Origin: Marivirga tractuosa DSM 4126
GTDB taxonomy: Bacteria; Bacteroidota; Bacteroidia; Cytophagales; Cyclobacteriaceae
DNA: 64,000 nucleotides
Assembly (NCBI RefSeq): GCF_000183425.1
Contig: NC_014759.1
Coordinates: forward strand, 4,207,001 to 4,271,000
Direction of reading: 5' to 3'
Shown: in pieces, positions 44,389 to 52,344 of the stretch
Layout of the letters: the number at the start of each line of letters is the position of its first letter
Numbering within the stretch: the stretch's first letter is position 1
Notes under the pieces: generated by a model
What the model saw: the letters and a program-made list of their open reading frames with translations, nothing else
Database searches by the model: none
What the model was told of the DNA's origin: nothing
Translations under genes and position numbers: made by a program

Positions 44389-45540
44389 TTAGCCTTTATC
44401 TTTTTTGGTTCCGGCATATAGCTCATATTCCAAAAGCCTACATTCAATTTTTGCATTCATGAAGGGTATTCTCCTTTTAGTCCTTAAGCCAATTTTCTTA
44501 GCGAGATTCATATTTCCTGTAAAAATATAACCCGTTTTTCCCTTACAATCCCTTTTGAAAAAATCACCTATTTGAGCATACACATTTCCTAATTCCTGTT
44601 CTTCACCTAATCTTTCTCCGTATTCAGGGTTTAGAAAAACCACGCCTTCTCCTTCAGGGATTGTGCTGTCTCTGAAGTCTTTTTTCTCAAATGTTATAGC
44701 ATCGGCAACACCTGCTTCTTCTGCGTTTTGTTTGGCTGCTTGGATTGCCATTCTGCTGTTGTCTCCAGCAATAATTTTACATTCAATGGCTTTTTCTTTT
44801 TGAATGGCCTCTGCTTTCAATTTCTCCCAAGCCGTCAAGTCAAATCCTTTGAGGTAGTGGAAACCGAATTTATCTCTATTAAGCCCTGGCGCTTTATTTG
44901 CTGCAATACAGGCCGCTTCAATGGCTAAAGTTCCTGATCCGCACATTGGGTTGATAAATACTTGATCAGTTTTCCAGTTTGAAGATAAAATAGTAGCAGC
45001 TGCTAATGATTCGTTCATTGGTGCTTTTCCCGGGATTTTTCTGTAGCCATGCTTGGAAATAGTCTCCCCAGAAGTATCTAGATAGATGGATGCTTGGTCT
45101 TCCATCCAGTGCAAAAAGACCACCATTTGGTCTCTTAAAGGGCCAGAATCTGGTCTTGTTCCAGTTTTGTCTTTTAAGCGATCTACTATTGCATCTTTAG
45201 CTCTTACGTTGGCAAATTGTGTATTTAAAATCTTCTCATTGTTTACATAAGAAGTAATGCATAGGTAACTGTTTTCATTTAGGTAATCTTCCCATTTGAC
45301 TTGATAAAGCTGTTGGTATAATTTATCAGGATTATCAGCTCTGAATGATTTTATGAGGAATAGAACTTTGTTAGCAGTGCGTAAATGAAGATTTAAATGC
45401 ATGCAATCTTCTTTTGTCCCTTCCAAAGCAACATCCAAAGGACCTTCGTGAGTCACTTTGTATCCAAGGTTTTCAATTTCCTGTCTTAATACAGGGGCGA
45501 TGTAAGGGGGGCAGGGGAGAACGATTTTACTTTTTTCCAT
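44389..45540 (-). CDS. THUMP-domain RNA methyltransferase (RlmL/Trm14-like)
   Basis: A 383-residue class I methyltransferase with an N-terminal THUMP domain (about residues 45-160) that binds RNA and a C-terminal Rossmann domain. The SAM motif is INPMCGSGTLAIEAA near 195. The catalytic motif IV, normally NPPY in N2-guanine methyltransferases such as RlmL, reads NPEYGER here. RPDSGPLRDQM and HGYRKIPGKAPMNESLAAA are typical of the family. Target is probably 23S rRNA guanosine, by homology to the N-terminal half of RlmKL. A -7 element lies four bases before the ATG. Confidence 0.9.
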   Translation of the reverse strand: MEKSKIVLPCPPYIAPVLRQEIENLGYKVTHEGPLDVALEGTKEDCMHLNLHLRTANKVLFLIKSFRADNPDKLYQQLYQVKWEDYLNENSYLCITSYVNNEKILNTQFANVRAKDAIVDRLKDKTGTRPDSGPLRDQMVVFLHWMEDQASIYLDTSGETISKHGYRKIPGKAPMNESLAAATILSSNWKTDQVFINPMCGSGTLAIEAACIAANKAPGLNRDKFGFHYLKGFDLTAWEKLKAEAIQKEKAIECKIIAGDNSRMAIQAAKQNAEEAGVADAITFEKKDFRDSTIPEGEGVVFLNPEYGERLGEEQELGNVYAQIGDFFKRDCKGKTGYIFTGNMNLAKKIGLRTKRRIPFMNAKIECRLLEYELYAGTKKDKG

Positions 45541-45544
45541 TGGG

Positions 45545-45552
45545 CAAAGTTA
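45545..45552 (-). promoter_or_regulatory. -7 element almost touching the THUMP methyltransferase start codon
   Basis: Minus strand reads TAACTTTG, then CCCA, then ATG. As with the DUF3078 gene, the predicted transcript would start at or next to the ATG. No clear -33 box was found at the usual distance. Confidence 0.45.
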
Positions 45553-45626
45553 AAACAAATTCATGAGCCATTTCCATTCGATTTTGATTTCCTTTATATT
45601 CGCAATCCAATTTGAAAAATAAGATT

Positions 45627-46139
45627 ATGAAGCAGTGGTTTTTGTGCAAAGTTAAATACCAAAAAGAAGATGAAAACGGAAGGTTGAAATCCGTTACAGA
45701 GCCTTATTTGGTTGATGCCGTTTCTTTTACGGAAGCGGAAACACGCATTTATGAAGAAATGGGTGAACGCGTTAGAGGGGAATTTATGATTACAGGGATC
45801 AGCAAAAGTAAAATAGTGGATGTTTTCCATTATGAAGATGCTGACATCTGGCATAAATGTAAGGTGGTGTATTATGTAGCCGAAGAAAGCGGTAAAGAAA
45901 AGAAAATCACCAATCAAATGATAGTGACTGCTAAAAACGTAAAGGAAGCCTATGATAGAATTTATCTTAGCTTGAATAATATGCTGGTTTCCTTTCAGGT
46001 ACCGGAAGTAATTGAAAGTTCAATACTTGAAGTGTTTAATTACTCAGGAAATATATCGCCAGATTCTTCGGAATTGCAAGAGGAAGTCTCTGAAGCAGTG
46101 AATCCAACAGAAGAAGTTTCTGAAGAAGAAAATGATTAA
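45627..46139 (+). CDS. DUF4494 family protein
   Basis: A 170-residue cytoplasmic protein of the Bacteroidota DUF4494 family. It opens MKQWFLCKVKYQKEDENG, with EPYLVDAVSFTEAE next, both typical. A second repeat-like half (WHKCKVVYYV ... MIVTAKNVKEAYDRI) suggests two similar beta-alpha units. The acidic tail (about 145-170) is low complexity. ATG at 45627 is preferred to a TTG at 45612. Function is unknown. It ends at a strong 15-bp hairpin shared with the convergent DUF547 gene. Confidence 0.85.
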   Translation: MKQWFLCKVKYQKEDENGRLKSVTEPYLVDAVSFTEAETRIYEEMGERVRGEFMITGISKSKIVDVFHYEDADIWHKCKVVYYVAEESGKEKKITNQMIVTAKNVKEAYDRIYLSLNNMLVSFQVPEVIESSILEVFNYSGNISPDSSELQEEVSEAVNPTEEVSEEEND

Positions 46140-46142
46140 GTA

Positions 46143-46180
46143 AAAGCTTTTCCAAAGCGATACAACTTTGGAAAAGCTTT
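46143..46180. terminator. Strong hairpin between DUF4494 and DUF547 genes
   Basis: A perfect 15-bp stem, AAAGCTTTTCCAAAG (46143-46157) with CTTTGGAAAAGCTTT (46166-46180), and an 8-base loop lie between convergent stop codons. T tracts on both strands are poor, but position and stem strength support bidirectional termination. Confidence 0.75.
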
Positions 46181-46188
46181 CCTACCTA

Positions 46189-46914
46189 TTATTGAATATT
46201 TAAGCTCCAATCGTAAGCATAGTGGTCTATATTGTATCCTGATGGGATTTTGTTTTCTCTGTATTGGTTAATATAAGTCATTACGTCATCTGCTTTCATC
46301 TTAAAATCCTTTTCATACCACTTAAAAATCATTGATAATTCTACTAGATTTTCAGCTGATTTGACTTTAATAAAATCAGGATTGTTGATGGCATTACTTG
46401 TTCTTTCGTCAAGCTGAGTATCTAATTTATCTGCGGTAAATGCAAAATCTGCCAACTCGGGACAGCCAATTGCAGCGCAAGAAAATGCAAAATGTACTCG
46501 AGGATCTCTGAAAGGTATGATCACTTTTCCCTTCTCGATTTGATCTAAGGTGAGCATTTCGCCTCCAACATTATGCTTCACTTTGTCAAAAAACCCATTT
46601 TTATCTAAAGCTGATTTAAGTGGGTAGTACTCTGTTATTTGTCTGATTACAATAATATTGTAAGCATTGATATATAAAGCTTTTATTTCCTTGTCGCTTA
46701 ATTCGTCAATGTTAACTGAAGCTAAAGATTGATAAAGCTTGTCAACTTCTTGAAAATTATCTTTCAGTCTTTTATAGTCGACTTTTCCATCTTGAACATA
46801 TTTCTTTAAGAATATGTCAGCTTCTTGGTTGAACTTTTTAATCTCTTGTTTGTAAGCCATCAAGCTTAGACTAGATAGTAAAATAATTACGATGGTTAAT
46901 CTTAAGTTTTTCAT
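46189..46914 (-). CDS. DUF547 family secreted protein
   Basis: A 241-residue protein with an N-terminal signal peptide (about 1-20, ending LMAYK) and a DUF547 domain. Family marks are YINAYNIIVIRQI near residue 86, DPRVHFAFSCAAIGCP near 137 with two cysteines, and LSMIFKWYEKDF near 199. DUF547 resembles papain-like or transglutaminase-type folds, and the conserved Cys and His could be active-site residues, but no enzyme activity is settled. It should be periplasmic or surface-bound. It is transcribed alone, away from the FAD oxidoreductase gene. Confidence 0.88.
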   Translation of the reverse strand: MKNLRLTIVIILLSSLSLMAYKQEIKKFNQEADIFLKKYVQDGKVDYKRLKDNFQEVDKLYQSLASVNIDELSDKEIKALYINAYNIIVIRQITEYYPLKSALDKNGFFDKVKHNVGGEMLTLDQIEKGKVIIPFRDPRVHFAFSCAAIGCPELADFAFTADKLDTQLDERTSNAINNPDFIKVKSAENLVELSMIFKWYEKDFKMKADDVMTYINQYRENKIPSGYNIDHYAYDWSLNIQ

Positions 46915-47050
46915 AGTTCTTTAATTTATTTTTTACAAACGCAGATAATTTAATTTTGGATTGTTTTTTATTGTCTTCGGCTTGACAATTGATTAGTTTT
47001 ATTACTACTAATATTGAATGTAGTATTCATTAAACCACTAAACAAGCCTT

Positions 47051-48382
47051 ATGAGGAATATCGTCATCATTGGAAATGGCATTTCAGGAGTAACTACCGC
47101 AAGGCATATCCGCAAACATAGCGAAGATAATATCACGATTATATCAGCTGAAACCGAACATTTCTTTTCTCGGACGGCACTTATGTATATCTATATGGGC
47201 CATATGAAATATGAAAGTACCAAGCCCTACGAAGATTTCTTTTGGGAGAAAAATAGAATTAATTTGGTCTATGATTTTGTTGATCGAATTGATTTTAAAA
47301 ACAAGGAGTTAAGCCTGAAAGCATCTCAAAATATCAATTATGATGTCTTGGTTTTAGCTGTTGGTTCAAAATCCAATAAGTTTGGTTGGCCAGGCCAAGA
47401 TTTAGAAGCAGTACAAGGACTCTACAGTTATCAAGATTTAGAAGGGATGGAAAAGTACTCCCCAACCACTCAGCATGCTGTTATTGTGGGAGGTGGATTG
47501 ATTGGAATTGAAATGGGCGAAATGTTTCATACACGTGATATTGATGTCACATTTGTAGTTCGTGAAAGTAGCTTTTGGAATAATGTATTGCCTCCCGAAG
47601 AATCAGAAATGATCAATCGACACATCCGAAAGCATGGATTTAATTTGATGTTAGAATCTGAAATTACTGAAATAATGGATGACGGTAATGGTAGGGCAAA
47701 AGGAGTGAAATTGAAGGAAGGTGGAAAATTGGATGCACAGTTTGTTGGGCTAACCGTGGGGGTTTCTCCAAATATTGACTTCTTGAAAAATACGGAATTG
47801 GAAACCAGTAGAGGCATAATGGTTAACGAATATTTTGAGACTAATCAGTCTGATGTATATGCAATTGGCGACTGTGCAGAATTTCATGAAGCTCCGGCAG
47901 AAGATAGAAGACCCATTGAGCAAGTCTGGTATACAGGGAGAATGCATGGAGAAACACTTGCTCAAACCATTTGTGGTACTAAGACAGCTTATAAACCAGG
48001 TGTTTGGTTTAATTCAGCTAAGTTTTTGGATATCGAATATCAAACTTATGGACAGGTGTCTAATCAACCTGATGAAGAAACAGAAGAGCATTTCTACTGG
48101 GAACATGAAAATGGGGAAAAGTCGATAAGATTAGTGTTTCACAGAAATGATAAGACGTTAAAAGGCGTAAACTTGATGGGAGTGAGATATCGCCATGAAG
48201 TTTGTGACAAAATGATTCGGGACAAATGGCCAATGAAAAAAGTGTTTCAAAATTTAAAGGAAGCTAATTTTGATCCTGAATTTTTTAAGAGATATGAAGA
48301 TGAGTTGGTGGGGATGTATAATGAAAGATATCCGAATGACGAGGTAAAAGTAGGTAGAAAAAAGGTGTTAGGAATATTTTAA
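47051..48382 (+). CDS. FAD-dependent pyridine nucleotide-disulfide oxidoreductase family protein
   Basis: A 443-residue flavoprotein. The FAD-binding loop is GNGISG (residues 8-13), the NAD(P) loop is VGGGLIGIEMGE near 151, and the second FAD motif is YAIGDCAEF near 273. The redox-active CxxC of disulfide reductases is absent, so it resembles ferredoxin/rubredoxin reductases and the NirB N-terminus. The C-terminal segment (about 330-443) is an extension with GVNLMGVRYRHEVCDKMI. It lies eight bases before a membrane polyferredoxin, so electrons probably pass from NAD(P)H through FAD to membrane iron-sulfur clusters. The acceptor is unknown. Confidence 0.88.
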   Translation: MRNIVIIGNGISGVTTARHIRKHSEDNITIISAETEHFFSRTALMYIYMGHMKYESTKPYEDFFWEKNRINLVYDFVDRIDFKNKELSLKASQNINYDVLVLAVGSKSNKFGWPGQDLEAVQGLYSYQDLEGMEKYSPTTQHAVIVGGGLIGIEMGEMFHTRDIDVTFVVRESSFWNNVLPPEESEMINRHIRKHGFNLMLESEITEIMDDGNGRAKGVKLKEGGKLDAQFVGLTVGVSPNIDFLKNTELETSRGIMVNEYFETNQSDVYAIGDCAEFHEAPAEDRRPIEQVWYTGRMHGETLAQTICGTKTAYKPGVWFNSAKFLDIEYQTYGQVSNQPDEETEEHFYWEHENGEKSIRLVFHRNDKTLKGVNLMGVRYRHEVCDKMIRDKWPMKKVFQNLKEANFDPEFFKRYEDELVGMYNERYPNDEVKVGRKKVLGIF

Positions 48383-48390
48383 AAAGATAT

Positions 48391-50184
48391 ATGAAAAGCT
48401 TAAAATTAGTGCATAAAATAGGGTTGATAGTTTTTACTATTGGTTTTATAACCTATCTCTCTTTGTTTTTCTTGGGACAGTATCGGCTGGACAAAAGCGA
48501 TCTAAAACAGTCTGTAGGCGATCAGTCTTTTTCCGTAGTTGATAAATATGCCCAGAATATTTATGGAATTCAATATGATGATCAATTTTCCTTTGTCAGT
48601 GATTTTAAATCAATTTTAAGTCAAGCCAATGAAGAGATCAAATCAAAATTTGAAATTAGTACTTATGTTGCTAGGAAAATTGCCAATTCAACTGAAGGCA
48701 ATTCATTTCAGCAATCTGCAATAGAAAAAGGGATAGGTTCTCCCGAGGGAGAAGTGGGCAAATGGCAAATCAAACAATTAACAGATTACACTGGCTGGAT
48801 GGAAGGCAGGGAATATGAATCTTCCGAAGAATTAGCCGCACAATTGGAAAAAGTTATTTCAGATGTCAATAATTCGATTATTTCGCAGAAAGGCTTTAGT
48901 CAGGATAATATTAATAATAAGGCGTTTACTATTGCAAAAAAATCTGAAGTTGGACCTGTAGCACAGAACCCATGGTTATGGTTATTATTAGCTATTGGGA
49001 TTCCTATTATTGGTGCCATCATGTATTTGCTGCCAAGATTAAAGACACAACATGCTGGAATCAAAAATGATGGCATATTTCACAGCGCCTTAAAAAATAG
49101 AGGTTGGATTGGTATTCTTTTAGGTACATTCCTGATCAGCTTTTATGTATTCCTTTACTGGTTTCCAGAATATATGACTTCTTGGATAGTGATGGTAGAT
49201 CCGCTTAGTAAAATGCTAAGTGGGAATCCTGCAAGTCAATGGTTTATGTATGGGTTCCTTTATACTTTAGCCATTTTGGTCATGGGTATTAGGATGATCA
49301 TTAAGTATAGACATAGCCCTTATCAAATGGTTCGTACAGTCTCCGTTATGTTCTTCCAATTGGCTTTTGCTTTTGTAATTCCTGAAATTTTGGTTCGGCT
49401 CAATCAACCGTATATGGATTTAAAAAATATGTGGCCACTTGATTACAGCTTCTTTTTCGATTATCGATTAAACGAAATGGTTGAAGCAGGTACGATTGGC
49501 TTGTTTATGTTGGGTTGGGGAATAGCCTTATTTACATTGGGGGTTCCAATCTTCACCTATTTGTATGGTAAACGATGGTACTGCAGTTGGGTATGTGGTT
49601 GTGGAGGATTGGCTGAAACTTTAGGGGATCCTTACAGACAATTATCAGATAAATCTTTAGGAGCATGGAAGATAGAAAGATGGCTAATTCATGGAGTATT
49701 GGTTTTTGCAGTAGTCATGACAGCGGCTGTGCTATACACTTACTTTACTGGTAGCTCTCAACTTTTGGGTATGAATACTTACAGTATCCGGGCGGTTTAC
49801 GGTTTTGGAATTGGATCTATTTTTTCTGGTGTGATAGGTACCGGTTTTTATCCTTTTATGGGTAACAGGGTTTGGTGTCGATTTGGTTGTCCCTTAGCAG
49901 CATATTTAGGATTAGTTCAGCGTTTTAAATCCAGGTTTAGAATTACTACAAATGGGGGCCAATGTATCTCTTGTGGGAATTGCTCTACTTATTGTGAAAT
50001 GGGGATAGATGTCCGTTGGTATGCTCAAAGAGGACAGAATATTATCCGTTCTTCATGTGTGGGATGTGGAGTTTGCTCTTCAGTGTGTCCAAGAGGTGTA
50101 TTAAACCTTGAGAACAGAGATGAAGATGGAAGATTTAATCAGCCTTCATTAATTGGGAATGATAGTTTTGGAGTTCAGAGTTAA
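48391..50184 (+). CDS. Membrane polyferredoxin (NosR/NapH-like 4Fe-4S protein)
   Basis: A 597-residue membrane protein. One N-terminal membrane helix precedes a periplasmic domain of about 150 residues with no known fold, then several more membrane helices. The NosR/NapH-type motifs are YCSWVCGCGG near 398 and WCRFGCP near 497 (CxxxCP). Two ferredoxin motifs follow near the C-terminus: CISCGNCSTYC and CVGCGVCSSVC, each ending in a further Cys, for two 4Fe-4S clusters on the cytoplasmic side. No nos or nap genes are nearby. The partner is the FAD oxidoreductase eight bases upstream, so this looks like a membrane electron-transfer module of unknown target. Confidence 0.87.
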   Translation: MKSLKLVHKIGLIVFTIGFITYLSLFFLGQYRLDKSDLKQSVGDQSFSVVDKYAQNIYGIQYDDQFSFVSDFKSILSQANEEIKSKFEISTYVARKIANSTEGNSFQQSAIEKGIGSPEGEVGKWQIKQLTDYTGWMEGREYESSEELAAQLEKVISDVNNSIISQKGFSQDNINNKAFTIAKKSEVGPVAQNPWLWLLLAIGIPIIGAIMYLLPRLKTQHAGIKNDGIFHSALKNRGWIGILLGTFLISFYVFLYWFPEYMTSWIVMVDPLSKMLSGNPASQWFMYGFLYTLAILVMGIRMIIKYRHSPYQMVRTVSVMFFQLAFAFVIPEILVRLNQPYMDLKNMWPLDYSFFFDYRLNEMVEAGTIGLFMLGWGIALFTLGVPIFTYLYGKRWYCSWVCGCGGLAETLGDPYRQLSDKSLGAWKIERWLIHGVLVFAVVMTAAVLYTYFTGSSQLLGMNTYSIRAVYGFGIGSIFSGVIGTGFYPFMGNRVWCRFGCPLAAYLGLVQRFKSRFRITTNGGQCISCGNCSTYCEMGIDVRWYAQRGQNIIRSSCVGCGVCSSVCPRGVLNLENRDEDGRFNQPSLIGNDSFGVQS

Positions 50185-50223
50185 GAGTAATAAGGCTTTA
50201 TTATATATTAAGAGTGATTTGAT

Positions 50224-50673
50224 ATGGAAACTGAGATACAAATCATACAAGCCAATCGAATAGATGATTTATTGGCACTTATTTCAGTATTTGAGGATGT
50301 TTTTGAAATGGAAAAGTTTGTAGTCCCAAGTCAAACTCATCTACAAAAGCTTTTAAATAATGAACATTTTCTTGCTGTGGTCGCAAAAAGTAAAGAAAAA
50401 GTCATTGCTGGATTAACGGTATATGTGCTGGATCAATATTATTCAGAAAAACCCATTGCTCATATTTATGACTTGGCTGTATCAACAAGTTATCAAAGGA
50501 AAGGGATAGGTAGTAAATTGATCGCTTTTGCTAACGAATATTGCAAACAAAGTGGATTTGAAGAGGTCTTTGTACAAGCCGAGAAAGATGATGATTATGC
50601 AATTGATTTTTATAGGTCAACCAAACCTGCAGAAGAATTAGAGGCAGTGCATTTTAGTTATAAATTTACATAA
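50224..50673 (+). CDS. GNAT acetyltransferase, AAC(3)-I-like
   Basis: A 149-residue GNAT-fold protein that most resembles the aminoglycoside 3-N-acetyltransferase I family. IYDLAVSTSYQRKGIGSKLI (about 80-99) carries the acetyl-CoA loop (QRKGIG), and VFVQAEKDDDYAIDFYR near 116 matches the AAC(3)-I C-terminal pattern VQAD-GDDPA-ALY. The conserved acidic residues of the aminoglycoside site are partly kept. Chromosomal relatives are common in environmental Bacteroidota and need not give resistance. It lies between the ferredoxin gene and a toxin-antitoxin pair. Confidence 0.82.
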   Translation: METEIQIIQANRIDDLLALISVFEDVFEMEKFVVPSQTHLQKLLNNEHFLAVVAKSKEKVIAGLTVYVLDQYYSEKPIAHIYDLAVSTSYQRKGIGSKLIAFANEYCKQSGFEEVFVQAEKDDDYAIDFYRSTKPAEELEAVHFSYKFT

Positions 50674-50730
50674 GTCATCATATTGGTTAATGTTCATTGC
50701 GAAATCAAATTTATTGAATTTTTAATTCTA

Positions 50731-50749
50731 TAATTTTGTATTATATTTG
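50731..50749 (+). promoter_or_regulatory. Tandem -7 elements before the MazEF-like operon
   Basis: Two near-adjacent matches to TAnnTTTG occur: TAATTTTG (50731-50738) and TATATTTG (50742-50749). A TTG at 50714-50716 could be a -33 box at less than ideal spacing. The antitoxin ATG is at 50773. The AT-rich stretch may also hold the antitoxin operator. Confidence 0.5.
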
Positions 50750-50772
50750 TGATATATAAATATAAAATAGCC

Positions 50773-51015
50773 ATGAATATAACAACAACACTTCCTAAAC
50801 ATGTTGTTGATTTATTGGCCAAAAAGGCTAATGAACTCAATATGCCTAAGAATAAATTGATAGAAAAAGCCTTAACTGTCTATTTAGAAAATATAGAAAA
50901 GGCAGAATATGCCAAATCCTACAAAATGGCAGGAGATGACTTAGATGTCATGATGGTTGCAGAAGAAGGTATGCAAGATTACTGGAAGCAACTTAAAGAT
51001 ACTGATGAAGCATGA
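50773..51015 (+). CDS. MazE-like / ribbon-helix-helix antitoxin
   Basis: An 80-residue protein. Residues 1-45 (ITTTLPKHVVDLLAKKANEL ... NKLIEKALTVYLE) fit a ribbon-helix-helix DNA-binding domain: a short strand followed by two helices. The acidic C-terminal half (AGDDLDVMMVAEEGMQDYW) is suited to wrap and block a toxin. ATG at 50773 is preferred over a start at 50749, which would add eight residues and lie inside a promoter element. It overlaps the toxin gene by four bases (ATGA). It likely autorepresses the operon from the AT-rich promoter just upstream. Confidence 0.82.
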   Translation: MNITTTLPKHVVDLLAKKANELNMPKNKLIEKALTVYLENIEKAEYAKSYKMAGDDLDVMMVAEEGMQDYWKQLKDTDEA

Positions 51016-51344
51016 AGCAGGCTGAAATTTGGAATGTGAACTTAAATCCTGTGAAAGGAAGTGAGCAAGCAGGATTTCGGCCTGTTGTCATTTTAAGTGG
51101 GAATTTGGCTAATGAATTTTTACGGACAATAATTGTTTGTCCCCTCACGACAAAAGTTAAAGGCTATAAAGGAAATCCGGTTTTAGAACCTGACATTAAA
51201 AATGGATTAAAGGAAAAGTCAGAGGTTTTGGTATTTCATATCCGCTCTATCTCAAAAGACCGATTTGTCAATAAACTAGGGGAGGTTTTTCCAGAATGCA
51301 TGGAACAAATGAAGAAGACTTTAGGAGATATTTTGAAATACTAA
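51012..51344 (+). CDS. MazF/PemK-family endoribonuclease toxin
   Basis: A 110-residue PemK/MazF toxin that cuts mRNA at short sequences. The N-terminal EIWNVNLNPVKGSEQAGFRPVVIL has the typical GSEQ-G-RPVVI core with the catalytic arginine. TIIVCPLTTKVKGYKGNPV and SEVLVFHIRSISKDRF follow the MazF layout, with the conserved Thr/Ser. The length is normal, so the toxin looks intact. It overlaps the antitoxin by four bases and converges on hutG with a seven-base gap. Confidence 0.92.
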   Translation: MKQAEIWNVNLNPVKGSEQAGFRPVVILSGNLANEFLRTIIVCPLTTKVKGYKGNPVLEPDIKNGLKEKSEVLVFHIRSISKDRFVNKLGEVFPECMEQMKKTLGDILKY

Positions 51345-51351
51345 CTTAAGT

Positions 51352-52344
51352 CTACCTTTCTGTTACACCTTTAATAAAATCACTCACCAAATAAGATAGT
51401 AATTTTCCACTAGTAGTATTTTTTAAACCTATTTCCAATTTGGTAGCTGCTTCACAGATATGGAAATAAGACGGATGTAAATTATGACCAATTTGGTAGG
51501 AGTAATATCTGGCTTCTGTGGTGGTGAAACCAGAGGGCGTCATTGCAGAACTCAAGACTCCTTCTACGCTATCCATGTCCAATTCAATTCCGCAGTTTTT
51601 ATTTTGGTTGAGTTGTATGAAATCATTTAGGGCATCTTCAAAAGTGATCTTTTTCCTTAAATAAATATCTTCCCAGAAGTAATAGCGGATACCTTTATGT
51701 TTTGCCATTTCATCCAGCATATTTTGGCTGTTATAATTTTCGTGTAAGCCTAATATGCTGTAGTCTGCCATAAATTCTTCAGCTTTTGCAGTGCTGAATG
51801 GATTACCACTGTGCCGTCCTTCTAGGGCTCTAAAATCAGCATGAGCATCTAAATTCATCACATTTATGGCATTATTCTTTGCTAAGCTAACCCCTTTAAT
51901 AATTGGGAAAGCATTTGCATGACTACCTCCTATAACAATTGGAATTTTTCCAGCTGCTGAGATTTCTTGAATAAGGGGAAAAACTGCATCATCAATAACA
52001 GGAACTATGTCCCTAAAATCTTCAACAGATTTAGCATTATCAGCCATTTGCTGAAAATTAAAATTTCCCAAAAGGTGAATACTATCTCCATTTAATTTGT
52101 GGGTATGCTGAATATTGAGGAAAACCTTTAAAAAGGCATCCCAAGCAGTGTGTGTACCACTTATACCCAAATTTCCTTTCACACCTAAAGATTCTTCTAT
52201 TCCTAAAAGGATAAATTTTGCTGTAGAATTTCTAAAATCAGCACCATAACTGATTTTCTGACCAATTTTAATTTCTCCCTCTCTTAGCTTCTGGTAGCTA
52301 TTTAAATCTAGTTCCTCAAAAAAATGAAAGTGATTTATATCCAT
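51352..52344 (-). CDS. hutG: Formimidoylglutamase-like ureohydrolase
   Basis: A 330-residue arginase-superfamily enzyme, probably formimidoylglutamase of histidine breakdown, which releases formamide and glutamate. Mn-binding motifs are GGSHAN near 139, NLDAHADFR near 165 and ELDMDSVEG near 253, all with their ligands. It overlaps hutI by ten bases on the same strand, which supports the histidine pathway over arginase or agmatinase. hutH and hutU are not in this window. Sequence alone leaves room for another ureohydrolase substrate. Confidence 0.87.
   Translation of the reverse strand: MDINHFHFFEELDLNSYQKLREGEIKIGQKISYGADFRNSTAKFILLGIEESLGVKGNLGISGTHTAWDAFLKVFLNIQHTHKLNGDSIHLLGNFNFQQMADNAKSVEDFRDIVPVIDDAVFPLIQEISAAGKIPIVIGGSHANAFPIIKGVSLAKNNAINVMNLDAHADFRALEGRHSGNPFSTAKAEEFMADYSILGLHENYNSQNMLDEMAKHKGIRYYFWEDIYLRKKITFEDALNDFIQLNQNKNCGIELDMDSVEGVLSSAMTPSGFTTTEARYYSYQIGHNLHPSYFHICEAATKLEIGLKNTTSGKLLSYLVSDFIKGVTER

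Noticed and set aside
45594-45917. 107-residue minus-strand frame over DUF4494
   Set aside because: Antisense shadow of a typical DUF4494 gene; Phe/His-rich composition is an artefact.
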